Source: JAOUEA01 sp963734685
GTDB lineage: Bacteria; Actinomycetota; UBA4738; HRBIN12
Direction of reading: 5' to 3'
Length of the DNA: 64,000 bases
Assembly: GCA_963734685.1 (NCBI GenBank)
Contig: CAVTIC010000001.1
Coordinates: 1,178,001 to 1,242,000 of the forward strand
The notes beneath the pieces were generated by a model. It was not told the DNA's origin. It ran no database searches and saw only the letters and a program-made list of their open reading frames with translations. Each line of letters starts with the position of its first letter. Position 1 is the stretch's first letter. This document shows, piece by piece, positions 1 through 9,448 of the stretch. Both the position numbers and the translations under genes were made by a program.

Positions 1-1291
1 GCCCGAACGGGATCGACCCGAATATCGACGACCAGCTCGCCGCCGCGGCGTCGTTCTCGAAGACGCGGTACTGCTTCAGCGAGCCGGCAGGGGCGAGGGT
101 GTCGGCGGTGGGGAAGACGAGCGGGCTTCCTGCCACCTCCGGATCGTCGAATCGATTCGCGATGATCCGCCTGGCCGCCGGGACCGGGCTGATGTACCAG
201 ACCCAGTCGGCGATCATCGCGGCCACGTCGGGGCGGTAGACGAAGTCGATGTAGGTCATCGCATCGACGGGGTGCTTCGCGTTCCTGGGGATCATCAGGT
301 TGTCGGTCCAGAGCATCGCGCCTTCCTCCGGCACGACGAACTGGAGTCCTCCCGATCCGAGCTGCTGTGCCTGGAACACGTCGCCCGACCACGCTTGCGA
401 CGCCCAGATATCGCCGTTGCGGATCGCGCCGATGTACGACTGGCCGTAGTAGTCGCGGACCATGCCGCCGCCGCGTTGCTCCCGGAGCCGGTCGGCGGCG
501 CGGAGCCAGTCGTCCTCGGTGGAGGTACCGGGGTCGATCCCGAGGGCGAGGAGACCGGCGCTCCCGAGGTCGAGCGTATCGGACATCATGCCGACCCTGC
601 CCTCGAGCGCGGGGTCGAACAGATCGTTGATGCTCGTCGGCTCGCGGCCGAGCGCCTCGGCGGCCTCGGGCCGGAACGCGATGCCGGTGATCCCCGACTG
701 CCAGGCGACGGTGTAGCGATTGCCTGGATCCCACGAGGGGTCGCGCACGAGCTCGCCGGCGTACCGGTCGAAGTTCGGCATGCGAGAGTGGTCGAGCGGC
801 GTCAGCCAGCCGGAGTCGATCAGCTTGGTCACCTGAGGGCCGTTCGTCATCACGATCAGGTCGTAGTACGGAGGCAAGCCGGCCTCGAGGTACGGCTCGA
901 TCTCCTCGAAGAAGGTGTCGTTGCCCTCGATCGTGTGCAGGTAGTTCACGTTGATGTCGGTTTCACTCGTGAAGAGCTCGAGCGAGGGACGGCGGTTCCC
1001 GTCGATGTCGATGTAGTACGGCCAGTTGGCGAAGTTCAGCCGGTTCGCCTGCGGCTGGCGCCGCCACCAGGCGGCCCAGTCGGCCACTTCATCGCCGGAC
1101 CTCCCCGCGACCGACGCATCGGGAGCGACCCTCGGGGTGAAGGCGTTGAACTCGCACGCGGCCAGCAACGCCGCGCCGAACAGACCCCCGGCCCCGCGGC
1201 CCATGCGGCCCAGCATCGTTCGGCGGCTGATGTGCGCAGCAGCGCCAGGTTCAGGTGGCGGCGCGCCGGTCGTGGGGAAGGGAGCGACCAT
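1..1291 (-). CDS. PotD-like ABC transporter substrate-binding lipoprotein (3' end off window)
   Basis: Predicted extracytoplasmic binding protein of a spermidine/putrescine-type (family 1) ABC importer. About 430 residues are visible from the ATG at 1291. The N-terminus has a twin-arginine stretch (SRRTMLG) then a hydrophobic segment ending in the lipobox LLAAC, so it is probably a Tat-exported lipoprotein. Downstream text such as NFANWPYYID, LPPYYDLIVMTN, WQSGITGIAFRPEA and MTYIDFVYRPDVAAMIADWV is typical of PotD proteins. The reading frame is open to base 1, and the last residues (SSIFGSIPFG) resemble the usual PotD C-terminus, so probably only a few codons are missing. It lies 82 bases behind the exporter permease on the same strand; its own permeases and ATPase must be outside the window. 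The actual ligand is not readable from sequence. Confidence 0.85.
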   Translation of the reverse strand, partial: MVAPFPTTGAPPPEPGAAAHISRRTMLGRMGRGAGGLFGAALLAACEFNAFTPRVAPDASVAGRSGDEVADWAAWWRRQPQANRLNFANWPYYIDIDGNRRPSLELFTSETDINVNYLHTIEGNDTFFEEIEPYLEAGLPPYYDLIVMTNGPQVTKLIDSGWLTPLDHSRMPNFDRYAGELVRDPSWDPGNRYTVAWQSGITGIAFRPEAAEALGREPTSINDLFDPALEGRVGMMSDTLDLGSAGLLALGIDPGTSTEDDWLRAADRLREQRGGGMVRDYYGQSYIGAIRNGDIWASQAWSGDVFQAQQLGSGGLQFVVPEEGAMLWTDNLMIPRNAKHPVDAMTYIDFVYRPDVAAMIADWVWYISPVPAARRIIANRFDDPEVAGSPLVFPTADTLAPAGSLKQYRVFENDAAAASWSSIFGSIPFG

Positions 1292-1373
1292 CGGTTCGGC
1301 CGAAACGGTACGCCCGAGCGCCTCTTTGGCGCAAGGGGTAACTCGCCGCGTCGATCGCTCGGTCCGGGCGAGC

Positions 1374-2543
1374 TCAGGAGGCGCGCATCGTGATCGTGCG
1401 CCGCAGGAGCACCGTGGCGACGACCAACAAGGCCAGCGCGTAGGAGGCGAGCACCGCGAGCTCGGTCGCCACCTCTTGCGGGCCGGCACCGGTCGCGACC
1501 GACGAATTCAACGCCTCGATCGCCCACGCGTGGGGGAACAGGTGCGCGATGCGGTACATCAGGGGCGGGAAGATCTCCAGCGGCACCATGCAGCCGCCGA
1601 TCGCGGCGAGCACGAGGCCGAGGAACACGCCCATCGCGCCTGCCTGCGACGCGTTGTGCAGTACCGCGCCCATCACCATGGCGGCGCCGGTCGCCGCGAG
1701 CGCGAACAGCAACACGACGAGTCCCGTCGTGAGCGGGTTCCCCCAGTCGACCTGGAAGAGGATCACGGTGCCGATCACGATCAGCAGTCCTTGCACCAGC
1801 GCGATCGCGTATCGCCCGAGCGCCTCGCCCAGAAGGATCGTGCGCACCGACGTGGGTGAGGCGAGCATGCGGGTGGTCACCCCGAGGCGCCGCGTCTCGA
1901 TCAACATCGACGACGCCGACAGCGACGTGAGGAACACGAAGAGGATCAGCTCCTGGGCCGCCCCGGTGTCGAACGTGCCGACGACGGTGTTGCCGGCGGT
2001 GCGGGTGTCGACGGAGACCCCGGGCAGCGTCACCGACGCCGCCTCGGCCCGGGCGAGCCCCTCGTCGAAGTCGGCCGCGGCGCCCTCGGCGACCGCTGCT
2101 CGCGCGGCTCTGATCTCGACGCTCTGCGCATCGACGACCGCGCTCAAGGTCGTCTGCAGCTCCTGGCTCGCCCCGGTCGGTCGGGCGATCGTGGTGAGGG
2201 GGACCGTGTCCCCTTCGCGGACACGCTCGTCGAATCCGGCCGGGATCACGATCCCGCCTTCGATCAGCCCTCGCTCGACGGCGGTCCGCAGCGCCTCGGC
2301 GTCGGCGTACGAACGCACCTCGATGCCCTCGGTCGCCTCGAGCCTCGCTCGCAGATCCTGCCCGAGCGCACCCGACCCCGACGAGACGACCCCGACCTGT
2401 GGCGTGAATCCCGACCCGAAGGCCGCACCGATCGCCAGGATGATCAGGAACGGGAACACGAAGACGAAGAACGCACCGGTCTTGTCTCGGGTGAGCCGTC
2501 GAAGGTTGACGCCGGCGATCGCGAGAGCCTTCCGGGGGTTCAT
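1374..2543 (-). CDS. ABC-2 type transporter permease (second permease)
   Basis: Integral membrane subunit of an ABC-2 (drug/antibiotic exporter) system, 389 residues. I start it at the ATG at 2543 (MNPRKALAIAGVNLRR), which overlaps the stop of the upstream permease as ATGA; a longer in-frame extension upstream only shadows that gene. There is one N-terminal transmembrane helix (about residues 24-44), a long extracytoplasmic domain (about 50-190), then five or six helices (for example LILFVFLTSLSASSMLIETRRLG and the C-terminal YALALLVVATVLL). It pairs with the homologous permease and the ATPase upstream, giving a 1 ATPase : 2 permease exporter. The substrate is unknown. Confidence 0.88.
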   Translation of the reverse strand: MNPRKALAIAGVNLRRLTRDKTGAFFVFVFPFLIILAIGAAFGSGFTPQVGVVSSGSGALGQDLRARLEATEGIEVRSYADAEALRTAVERGLIEGGIVIPAGFDERVREGDTVPLTTIARPTGASQELQTTLSAVVDAQSVEIRAARAAVAEGAAADFDEGLARAEAASVTLPGVSVDTRTAGNTVVGTFDTGAAQELILFVFLTSLSASSMLIETRRLGVTTRMLASPTSVRTILLGEALGRYAIALVQGLLIVIGTVILFQVDWGNPLTTGLVVLLFALAATGAAMVMGAVLHNASQAGAMGVFLGLVLAAIGGCMVPLEIFPPLMYRIAHLFPHAWAIEALNSSVATGAGPQEVATELAVLASYALALLVVATVLLRRTITMRAS

Positions 2544-3697
2544 CCCGCCACCATCCGCTTGGAGCGCGCCCACGCGATCGAACCACTCACCGTCGCGATC
2601 ACGAGCACCCCGACGAGGGGGCCGATGATGTCGGAGACCGTGCCCCCGTATGCCAGCTCCTGGAAGCCCTCCATCAGCCACCCTTGCGGCGAGAGGAACC
2701 GGATCGTGCCGAGGAGGCCCGCCTGGGAGATGGGGAAGAACGTGCCGCCGAGCAGGCCGCCGACGACCGCCACGATCGAGACATAGGCGCCCGCCTGCGC
2801 GGTGGTCGCCGCGAGCGTCGCGACCAGCGCCGTCACGCCGACCGCTGCCAGCACCCCCCCGAGGACGAGCAGGACGACGCCGAGCGGATCTCCCCACCGG
2901 GCGTCGAGCAGCCACGTCGTGGCGACCACCAGCAGCACGGTGCTCACCAGTCCGAGCATGAAGCTCGCCAGCGCTTTGCCGCCGATCACCGACGACGGCG
3001 AGATCGGGGCGACGAGCAGTCGCGAGAGCGTGCCCCCCTCGCGCTCCTCGAGCAGCCCACGCACGCCGAACTCGACCGCGAAGAACAGGAAGAAGACCGC
3101 CATGCCGATCGCGAAGAACGTGGCCTGGGACGCCGCCTGATCCTCGGCGTCGGCGCTGCGGATCTCGGCGCCCGGGGGCACCGCCTGGACGCGGGCGATG
3201 AGTTCGGGGTCGGCGGGCGCGTCCGGTTCACTGACCGTGGCCACCGAGAGCCCGATCGCATCGAGGTTCGAGGCGAACGAGCCGGCGAGCGACTCGGCGA
3301 CCAGTCCTCCGATCGACGAGTCCGGCGACGTGATCACCTCGACCCTGCCACCCCGGCCGGCCTGGACCTGCTCGGTGAACCCGTCGGGGAAGATGACGGC
3401 GGCGTCGATCTCACCGTCGGACGCGAGCGTCGTCGCCGCGGCCTCGGATGCGGCGTCGCGCAGCGTCACGAAGTCGAGCCCGCGGAGCAGCCGTCTGAAC
3501 TCTTCGGGCAGATCACCGGTGGCGTCGTCGTTCACGACCGCGTAGGTGGCCTCGAAGCCCTGCGTCTCCACGTCCCCAAGGGTCAGGCTGAAGATGTACG
3601 CGAGGCCGAACGGCAGCACGATGGCCACCAGCAGCGCGGTGCGATCGCGGAGACGCCGGCGTATGTCCTTCGTCGCGATCGTCCATGCGTCGCGCAT
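2540..3697 (-). CDS. ABC-2 type transporter permease (first permease)
   Basis: Membrane subunit of the same exporter, 385 residues. It starts MRDAWTIATKDIRRRLRDRT, the usual ABC-2 permease beginning in which a cytoplasmic basic segment precedes the first helix (ALLVAIVLPFGLAYIFSL). A large extracytoplasmic loop covers about residues 45-200, and the C-terminal half has about five helices. The LLEEREGGTLSRLLVAP segment is the characteristic cytoplasmic coupling region of this family. It begins 4 bases after the ATPase stop and overlaps the next permease by 4 bases, so the three genes are surely co-transcribed and translationally coupled. Confidence 0.9.
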   Translation of the reverse strand: MRDAWTIATKDIRRRLRDRTALLVAIVLPFGLAYIFSLTLGDVETQGFEATYAVVNDDATGDLPEEFRRLLRGLDFVTLRDAASEAAATTLASDGEIDAAVIFPDGFTEQVQAGRGGRVEVITSPDSSIGGLVAESLAGSFASNLDAIGLSVATVSEPDAPADPELIARVQAVPPGAEIRSADAEDQAASQATFFAIGMAVFFLFFAVEFGVRGLLEEREGGTLSRLLVAPISPSSVIGGKALASFMLGLVSTVLLVVATTWLLDARWGDPLGVVLLVLGGVLAAVGVTALVATLAATTAQAGAYVSIVAVVGGLLGGTFFPISQAGLLGTIRFLSPQGWLMEGFQELAYGGTVSDIIGPLVGVLVIATVSGSIAWARSKRMVAG

Positions 3698-3701
3698 CGC
3701 T

Positions 3702-4652
3702 TCAGCCCTCGTCGCGCAGCGCCTTGCCGGTCAGGTGCAGGAAGACCGCCTCGAGGTTCGGTTCCCGCACCTCCATCGACGTGATGCCGGTGCCGGTCCC
3801 GTCGACGGCGCGAACGATCTCTGCGAGTGAGGCACGCACGTCGCGGGCGAGCAGGTCGATGCCGCCGTCGCGAGGCACCGCTTCCTCGACCCCGGGTACG
3901 GCGGCCGCTGCAGCAGCCGCGGCCGCCAGGTCGCCGCGGGCGTCGATGTGCAGTCGGTCGTGCTCACCGACGAGCGAGATCAGCTCGCGGCGTGTGCCCT
4001 CTGCCTCGAGCGTGCCCTCGTCGAGGATGCCGACCCGGTCGCAGAGCCGCTCGGCTTCCTCCATGTAATGCGTCGTGTAGAGCACAGCCATGCCTTCGGA
4101 CGCGAGCGCTTCGACCGAGTCGAGGATCGCGTTGCGGCTCTGCGGGTCGACGCCCACCGTGGGTTCGTCCAGCACCAGCAAGGTGGGATCGTTCAGCATC
4201 CCGAGGCCGATGTTGAGCCGGCGCTTCATGCCTCCGGAGAACGCGTCGGTGCGTTCGTTCCCGCGGTCGGCGAGGCCGATCGTGTCGAGGATGCGATCGA
4301 TGCGCGAGTCGAGATCCCGGCCCGACAGGTCGTACAGCTTGCCGAAGAACCGCAGATTCTCGCGAGCGGTGAGGTCGGGGTAGATCGCGATCTCCTGCGG
4401 CACGAAGCCGACGCTCGCCTTGACGTCGACGGTGTCGGTGTCGAGCTCCCGACCCTGCAACATGACCTGGCCACCGTCACGCGTGAGCAGACCGCACACC
4501 ATGGAGATCGTGGTCGTCTTGCCGGCGCCGTTGGGGCCGAGCAGGCCGTAGGTCTCACCTGCCGCGATCGTGAAGCTGACGCCGTCGACGGCCACGCGTT
4601 CTCCGAACGCCTTGCGCAATCCCTCGCACTCGAGCACGACCGTTCGGTCCAT
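3702..4652 (-). CDS. ABC-2 exporter ATP-binding protein (DrrA/CcmA type)
   Basis: Cytoplasmic nucleotide-binding subunit, 316 residues, that powers the two adjacent permeases. Walker A is GPNGAGKTT (39-47), the signature is FSGGMKRR (about 138-145), Walker B is LLVLDEP (158-164) and the H-loop is TTHYMEEAE. The C-terminal 80 residues form the accessory domain typical of drug or lipid exporters of the DrrA class. It follows a YbhB/YbcL gene by 9 bases and precedes the permeases by 4, so it belongs to a four-gene unit. Function as an exporter ATPase is secure; the exported compound is not known. Confidence 0.93.
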   Translation of the reverse strand: MDRTVVLECEGLRKAFGERVAVDGVSFTIAAGETYGLLGPNGAGKTTTISMVCGLLTRDGGQVMLQGRELDTDTVDVKASVGFVPQEIAIYPDLTARENLRFFGKLYDLSGRDLDSRIDRILDTIGLADRGNERTDAFSGGMKRRLNIGLGMLNDPTLLVLDEPTVGVDPQSRNAILDSVEALASEGMAVLYTTHYMEEAERLCDRVGILDEGTLEAEGTRRELISLVGEHDRLHIDARGDLAAAAAAAAAVPGVEEAVPRDGGIDLLARDVRASLAEIVRAVDGTGTGITSMEVREPNLEAVFLHLTGKALRDEG

Positions 4653-4661
4653 GACGTGACC

Positions 4662-5297
4662 TCAGCGGAGCGACGGATTGAGCGTGTAGATGGGAACGAT
4701 CTCGGCCGTCGCCAGGACATGGCCCTCGACCGCCCGACGGAACGCACCGAGGTCGAAGCCCGCATCCAGCCCGAGCGAGTCGACGTCCAGGGCGTGGACC
4801 CTCGTGACGTAGTGATGTACGTGTTCGTCGTTCCAGGGTGGGAAGGGCCCGTTCCATCCCCCGTAGGTGCCCTCGAGATCGGGGTTGCCTTGGAACAGGC
4901 CCCGATAGCCGTTCTCGCCCTGGAGCCCGCCGACCGCGGTCGGTGCGGGCGCTCGGCCGTGCGCGACGAACCCGTCGCCTCCGGCACCCTCCGGCAGCTC
5001 GTGCACGTCGGGCGGCAGGTCGACGACGAGCCAATGCGCGAACTCGACCCGGGGCTCGTCGTCGCCGAGCGACAGTCCTTCGACGCCCATCCGGGTGCGG
5101 TCGGCCGGGACGTCGGGGTCAACGACGGAGACCGCGAACGAGCGCGTGCCCTCGGGCTCACCCGACCAGCGCAGGTGGGGGCTGCGGTCGGCGCCCGCCA
5201 TCTCGGCCTTCCCCTCGGTGGTCGGGATCGCGACAGCGTGCCGGGCGTCGATCGGCTGGCCGTGGGCGATGCTCGTGCTCTCCAACGTCATCGTCAT
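4662..5297 (-). CDS. YbhB/YbcL family (PEBP-like) protein
   Basis: Raf-kinase-inhibitor/phosphatidylethanolamine-binding-like protein of 211 residues. Family landmarks are SPHLRWSGEPEGTRSFAVSV and VVDPDVPADR near the N-terminus and FAHWLVVDLPPDV in the middle, followed by YGGWNGPFPPWNDEHVHHYV (the conserved G-P-P-x-x-x-x-x-H-x-Y ligand-site region). I chose the ATG at 5297 because a GAGGAG lies 6 bases upstream; ATG 5291 is the next possibility. Bacterial members have no settled biochemical role. It is the first gene of the exporter operon, a few bases before the ATPase, which hints at a link with the exported small molecule. Confidence 0.88.
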   Translation of the reverse strand: MTMTLESTSIAHGQPIDARHAVAIPTTEGKAEMAGADRSPHLRWSGEPEGTRSFAVSVVDPDVPADRTRMGVEGLSLGDDEPRVEFAHWLVVDLPPDVHELPEGAGGDGFVAHGRAPAPTAVGGLQGENGYRGLFQGNPDLEGTYGGWNGPFPPWNDEHVHHYVTRVHALDVDSLGLDAGFDLGAFRRAVEGHVLATAEIVPIYTLNPSLR

Positions 5298-5480
5298 CTC
5301 GGTCTCCTCGGGGGAACGCATCTCACGGCACAGGCTCGCACCCTCGGCGGGCTCGCGGCAAACGGGAGGTCCTGTGCCCCGATTTGACGGCGTTGCGCCG
5401 AAGGAAGACAGTAGCGTGCGGATGCCCGCCGGGACTTGGTACGCGCGTCACGACATGCCGCGCGACAGGGGGAGGGCATC

Positions 5481-6428
5481 GTGCGACGACTCATCGGCCT
5501 GGCGGCGACGCTCGTGTTCGTTTCGATCGCGGCGATCGCAGGCGCGGCGACGCCCGAGCAGGTGCTGGATGAGCCCGGGGTGTTCGAAGGGCCCTCATCG
5601 GCGTCGGACGGCTATCTCGTATGGAGCGCGAACAGCGCAGCGAAGCCACGCCGCTTCAACAGCTACGTGATGGCGGGCGTAGGCTCCCCGGTTCGCGTCA
5701 ACCCGCAAGGCACGCAGAGCCACACCGCCTCGATCGACGGCACCGATATCGTCTACGAAGAGCACGCTTCCCCAGGTGCCGACGGGGACCTCTGGTTCTA
5801 CGACGCCGTGACCGAGGTACGCTCGGCCGTACCCGACGGGGTGAACACTCCGAACGAGGAGTACCGACCGACCCTCTCTGGCGACTGGCTCCTGTTCACG
5901 CGTGACGACCTCGGTCGCGTGCCGTTCCGGGACGCCCGGGTGAAGGTCATCCTGTTCGATCTCTCGGCCGGCACCGGCACCGTGCTGAAGTCGTTGCCCG
6001 CCCGTGGGCACTATCTCGTGAGCGATCAGGTGAACGGCGACTGGGCGACGTTCGAGTCCTGCCGTTCCCGGCGCGGGGAGTTCTTCGACTGTCAGGTCTT
6101 CCTGTACGAGATCTCGGTCGACACGCTCACCGAGGTCGCGAACCCGGGCGTGCAGCAGTACGCGGGAGCAGTGTCTGACGACGGCACGGTCTACGTCACC
6201 CGAACCCGGAACCGTGACCATTGGAACTGCGGGAGCCACACGAAGCTCGTCCGCATGGACGGCGGCAACGGGACCGTCATCGCGACGCTTCCTGAAGGCA
6301 GGGATGCCTTGACGACGTTCGCCCTCGATGAGACCGGGGGGTCGACGACCTTGTACTTCGACCGACTCAGGTGCAGGAACGGGGAGAGCGGCATCTACCG
6401 CATCCAGGACGCCGACACGACGTCCTGA
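5481..6428 (+). CDS. secreted beta-propeller-like protein, function unknown
   Basis: Predicted exported protein of 315 residues. I choose the GTG at 5481 because it follows an AGGGGGAGGG ribosome site and begins an ideal signal peptide: VRRLIGLAATLVFVSIAAIA with cleavage near AGAATP. Mature repeats of the form SDGYLVWSAN, IDGTDIVYEE, LSGDWLLFTRDD and VNGDWATFES, each about 45-55 residues apart, suggest WD40/TolB-like propeller blades. Two Cys pairs (CRSRRGEFFDC and a C-terminal pair) may form disulfides. It is transcribed away from the YbhB-led operon across a 183-base gap. No enzyme motif is visible. Confidence 0.75.
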   Translation: MRRLIGLAATLVFVSIAAIAGAATPEQVLDEPGVFEGPSSASDGYLVWSANSAAKPRRFNSYVMAGVGSPVRVNPQGTQSHTASIDGTDIVYEEHASPGADGDLWFYDAVTEVRSAVPDGVNTPNEEYRPTLSGDWLLFTRDDLGRVPFRDARVKVILFDLSAGTGTVLKSLPARGHYLVSDQVNGDWATFESCRSRRGEFFDCQVFLYEISVDTLTEVANPGVQQYAGAVSDDGTVYVTRTRNRDHWNCGSHTKLVRMDGGNGTVIATLPEGRDALTTFALDETGGSTTLYFDRLRCRNGESGIYRIQDADTTS

Positions 6429-6450
6429 TCGAGGAGGAGGGCCTCGGCGA

Positions 6451-6926
6451 CTACGAGCGGCCCTCGTTCCAGATCTCGGCGATCTGCGCGAATCGCGTCG
6501 TCGGCTCGTCGAACAGGTCGTGGGCATCCGTCTTCACCGATGCCGTCTGTGTGCCGGCGGCGAAGATCACCGGACCGTGGTCGTGCACCGTCGGGTCCAC
6601 GATCGTCTCCACCCCGAGCAAGGGTCCGATCGGCGGCAGCGCGCCGGGCTCGAAGCCGCCGAAGTCACGCGTGATCTCGCCCTCGTTCGCGAGCGAGGCG
6701 TCGGGGTCGTCGAGCACGTCACGCACGAGGCTCATGTCGAGCCGTTCACCGCCGGGCAGCACCAGCGCGACGTGGTCGCCTCCGTGTCGCAGATCACGGT
6801 CTTGATGACCTCATCGGCCTTCACTCCCAGCGAGCGTGCCTCGTCGATGCCGGTGAACGCCCGCGCGTGGTCGAGCAGCTCGTACTCGATGTCGCGTTCC
6901 TCCAGATAGTCGGTGAGCGTCGTCAT
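6451..6926 (-). CDS. YbaK/prolyl-tRNA deacylase-domain protein (frameshifted)
   Basis: YbaK/EbsC-type trans-editing aminoacyl-tRNA deacylase, about 158 residues once one base is restored. The start ATG at 6926 has GGAGG upstream. The first frame gives TLTDYLEERDIEYELLDH, FTGIDEARSLGV and KTVICDTE; the following LVLPGGERLDMSLVRDVL and FEPGALPPIGP lie in another frame. Adding one G near 6786 (GAG-GCG to GAG-GGC) joins them as DTEGDHVALVLPGGE, which is the normal family sequence. A missing G in a G run is therefore the simplest explanation. Family members hydrolyse mischarged tRNAs (for example Cys- or Ala-tRNAPro); which one this acts on cannot be told. Confidence 0.8.
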
Positions 6927-7051
6927 GGCCGTTCCCTCCTCCGGCGGCATGCCTTCGCATCCGCTTCAGCGCCATCGTGCGTCCCGACCGAACCGCCGAT
7001 ACGGGGAAGGGGTCCCGTTCGCAGCGGGCCGGGCGGCGGATGCCCAGGGCA

Positions 7052-8392
7052 TCACCCGTGGCGGAGCGGCGCGATCGGATCCACACGCACCAGCACGGCG
7101 CCCGCGCCGACGAGCACGGCGCCCGTCGAGGGCCAGAACACCGCTTCGCCGGGCACCGGGAACGCGTTCGCGGCGAGGATCGCGAAGCCGGCGGCGGCCG
7201 CGACGGTGCCGAGTCCGACCAGTGTGGGGCCGGGGCCTCCCGGCCACGGTTCCGGCGGGGCGGCGGGACGCTCCGCCCAGCGGAACCCGAGCAGGAACGG
7301 CGTGATGCAGATCGCGCATGCGAGGAGCCACGCCGGGCGCAGGAGCCACCACGCGGTCCCCAAGGGTTCGGGCTGCGGCGCGATGCCCGTCGGGAACAGG
7401 ATCACCGCGGCGAGCACGACCGCGCTCATGTTCCACAAGAAGAAGGTCATCACCATCGAGTTGGCGACCACGACGGCGAGCCACGGCCTCGGTCGGGCGA
7501 GCACTCGGTTCCCGACGTCCTCGAACAGCAGCATCGCGCCGCACTGCCACACGGCGAGCGCGAACAATGCGAGCGACGGCGGCTGGGCGTTCGACCGGGG
7601 CGCGTGGGTCAGATCGATCATCGAGATCGGGAAGTCGAACCACGCGGTGAGCACGACGAGCGTCACCAGTCCGCCGCCGGCCATCGCCCACGGCATCCAG
7701 GCCCGACGACGAAGCGCGCCATCACGCCACAAGGATCCGAGCTCGAGCACGGCGAGCCACATGAACGCGTAGTTCGCGATGCCGATGTTCGTCACGTCGA
7801 GGCCGAACCGCAGGTTGTCGACGACCAACACGGCCGCGACGAGCCCGACGAGCGTCCATACGCCGAACCGCCGGTGCAGTGCGAGCAGCGGTGGCACGGC
7901 CGCGACGGCGAGCAGGTACACGGCCAGGAACCACAGCGGCAGGGCGACCTCCTGCCCGCCGACCCGCGCGACGCCCGGGCTCAGCAGACCGGTCGCGACG
8001 GTGAGCGCCGGCAACACCGTCCAGAAGGCGACGAACCAGAGCGCCGGGCGGATCAACCGCGCCGACTTCGCCGCGAGCCACTCACCGTACGAGGTGCCGC
8101 GCGCCTGCGCCGACGCCCACGACGCGGCGTTCGTGAACCCGCCGACGATGAAGAAGAGCGGCATCACCTGGAAGACCCACGTCAGTAGTTGCAGATCGGG
8201 CTCCAGCTCGAGCAGATTGTGCCCCGTGAACTCCCCGTCGGTGAAGCCCAGCACGGCGAGCATCCAGTGGCCGACCACGACGACGCCGATCGACACGACC
8301 CTGATCAGGTCGACGTAGCGGTTCCGTGAGTCCGGCGTCGCCTCGACCAGGTCGCGTGCCCGGGGGCGCGCCTGGCGCGCCGACCCTTGCAT
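7052..8392 (-). CDS. acyltransferase family 3 membrane protein
   Basis: Polytopic membrane O-acyltransferase of 446 residues, with ten or more hydrophobic helices. The N-terminal motif RYVDLIRVVSIGVVVVGHW carries the Arg and His (R-x10-H pattern) that mark the Acyl_transf_3 family active site, and QVMPLFFIVGGFTNA is also characteristic. Such enzymes transfer acetyl or other acyl groups from the cytoplasm to surface sugars, lipids or antibiotics; the acceptor here is unknown. It lies 22 bases behind the LLM oxidoreductase gene and may be read through from that operon, although a functional link is not obvious. Confidence 0.85.
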   Translation of the reverse strand: MQGSARQARPRARDLVEATPDSRNRYVDLIRVVSIGVVVVGHWMLAVLGFTDGEFTGHNLLELEPDLQLLTWVFQVMPLFFIVGGFTNAASWASAQARGTSYGEWLAAKSARLIRPALWFVAFWTVLPALTVATGLLSPGVARVGGQEVALPLWFLAVYLLAVAAVPPLLALHRRFGVWTLVGLVAAVLVVDNLRFGLDVTNIGIANYAFMWLAVLELGSLWRDGALRRRAWMPWAMAGGGLVTLVVLTAWFDFPISMIDLTHAPRSNAQPPSLALFALAVWQCGAMLLFEDVGNRVLARPRPWLAVVVANSMVMTFFLWNMSAVVLAAVILFPTGIAPQPEPLGTAWWLLRPAWLLACAICITPFLLGFRWAERPAAPPEPWPGGPGPTLVGLGTVAAAAGFAILAANAFPVPGEAVFWPSTGAVLVGAGAVLVRVDPIAPLRHG

Positions 8393-8414
8393 GTGTCGGA
8401 GTCTGGCACTCGTC

Positions 8415-9433
8415 CTATGTCTTGGCGAGCACGTGCTCGGCGATCGGGGGGAGGATCTTCTCGCCGTAGGCCTGCAGCGTCTCGTCCTTCGCGTCGTGCT
8501 GCAGGTAGACGGCGAACTGGTCCACGCCCAGGGCGTGCAGCTCCTTCAGGCGCCGCACGTGTTCGGCTACCGGCCCCAGGATGCAGAACCGGTCGACGAT
8601 GTCGTCGGGCACGAACGCGGTGTGGACGTTGCCCACCTGCCCGTGCTCGTTGTAGTCGTAGCCCTCGCGGCCCTTGATGTACTCGGTCAGCGCGGCCGGC
8701 ACCTCCGAGCTCTCGCCGTAGCGGGCCACGATGTCGGCGACGTGGTTGCCGACCATGCCGCCGAACCACCGGCACTGGTCGCGCGCGTACGCGAGGTCGT
8801 CGCCCGACGAAGGCCGGCGCCGCGACGCAGATCGTGACGTCGGCGGGATCGCGCCCCGCGTCCTCTGCGGCCCGGCGCACGGCGCCGATCGTCCACGCGG
8901 CGATGTCGGGGTCGGCGAGCTGCAGGATGAACCCGTCGCCCACCTCGCCGACGAGCTTCAGCGCCTTGGGTCCGTAGCCCGGCCATCCACACCTCGACAC
9001 GGCTCTTCGCCGCCCACGGGAACCGGATCGTCGAGCCCCGGTACTCGACCTCGCGGCCGTTCGCGAGCTCGCGGATCACATGGACCGCCTCGCCGAGTGC
9101 GATCAGCGTCGAGGGCTTGCCGTTGATCACACGCACCGCGGAATCGCCGCGCCCGATGCCGATCACCGTGCGGTTGCCGAACATCTCGTTCAGCGTCGCG
9201 AACAGGCTCGCGGTGACGGTCCAGTCGCGGGTGAGCGGGTTCGTGACCATCGGCCCGACGGTGACGTTCCGCGTGTTCGCCAGGATCTGCGTGTAGATCG
9301 GGAACGGCTCCTGCCAGAGGATGTGGCTGTCGAACGTCCACACGTGGCTGAAGCCGTACGTCTCGGCCTTCTTCGCCAGGTCGACCACCCGCGCGCTCGG
9401 CGGCGTCGTCTGCAGCACCACGCCGATGTCCAT
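8415..9433 (-). CDS. LLM-class flavin/F420-dependent oxidoreductase (two frameshifts)
   Basis: Luciferase-like monooxygenase-fold oxidoreductase, about 339 residues after correction. The N-terminal frame reads MDIGVVLQTTPPSARV, YGFSHVWTFDSHILWQ and VGPMVTNPLTRD, then GNRTVIGIGRGDSAVR, the usual F420/FMN-binding LLM framework. The frame slips near 8984 (GCCGGGCTAC for GCCGGCTAC) into GYGPKALKLVGEVGDGFILQ, and again near 8807 (GTCGGGCGAC for GTCGGCGAC) into DDLAYARDQCRWFGG and the C-terminus. Both are one extra G in a GG run, so I treat the gene as intact in the organism. It is the third gene of an operon with dihydropyrimidinase and a nitrilase-type amidase (15-base gap). The redox partner (F420H2 or FMNH2) and substrate are inferred only. 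Confidence 0.85.
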
Positions 9434-9448
9434 CGTCCGTCCCTTCCG

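Noticed and set aside
1549..2628. Long plus-strand frame opposite the exporter permeases
   Set aside because: Composition (Arg/Pro/Thr/Ser-rich) and exact opposition to two clear permease genes mark it as an antisense shadow caused by high GC.
5384..5417. TTGACG and TAGCGT as a promoter for the secreted protein gene at 5481
   Set aside because: The spacing is 22 bases, too long for a sigma70 promoter, and no better -10 is present.
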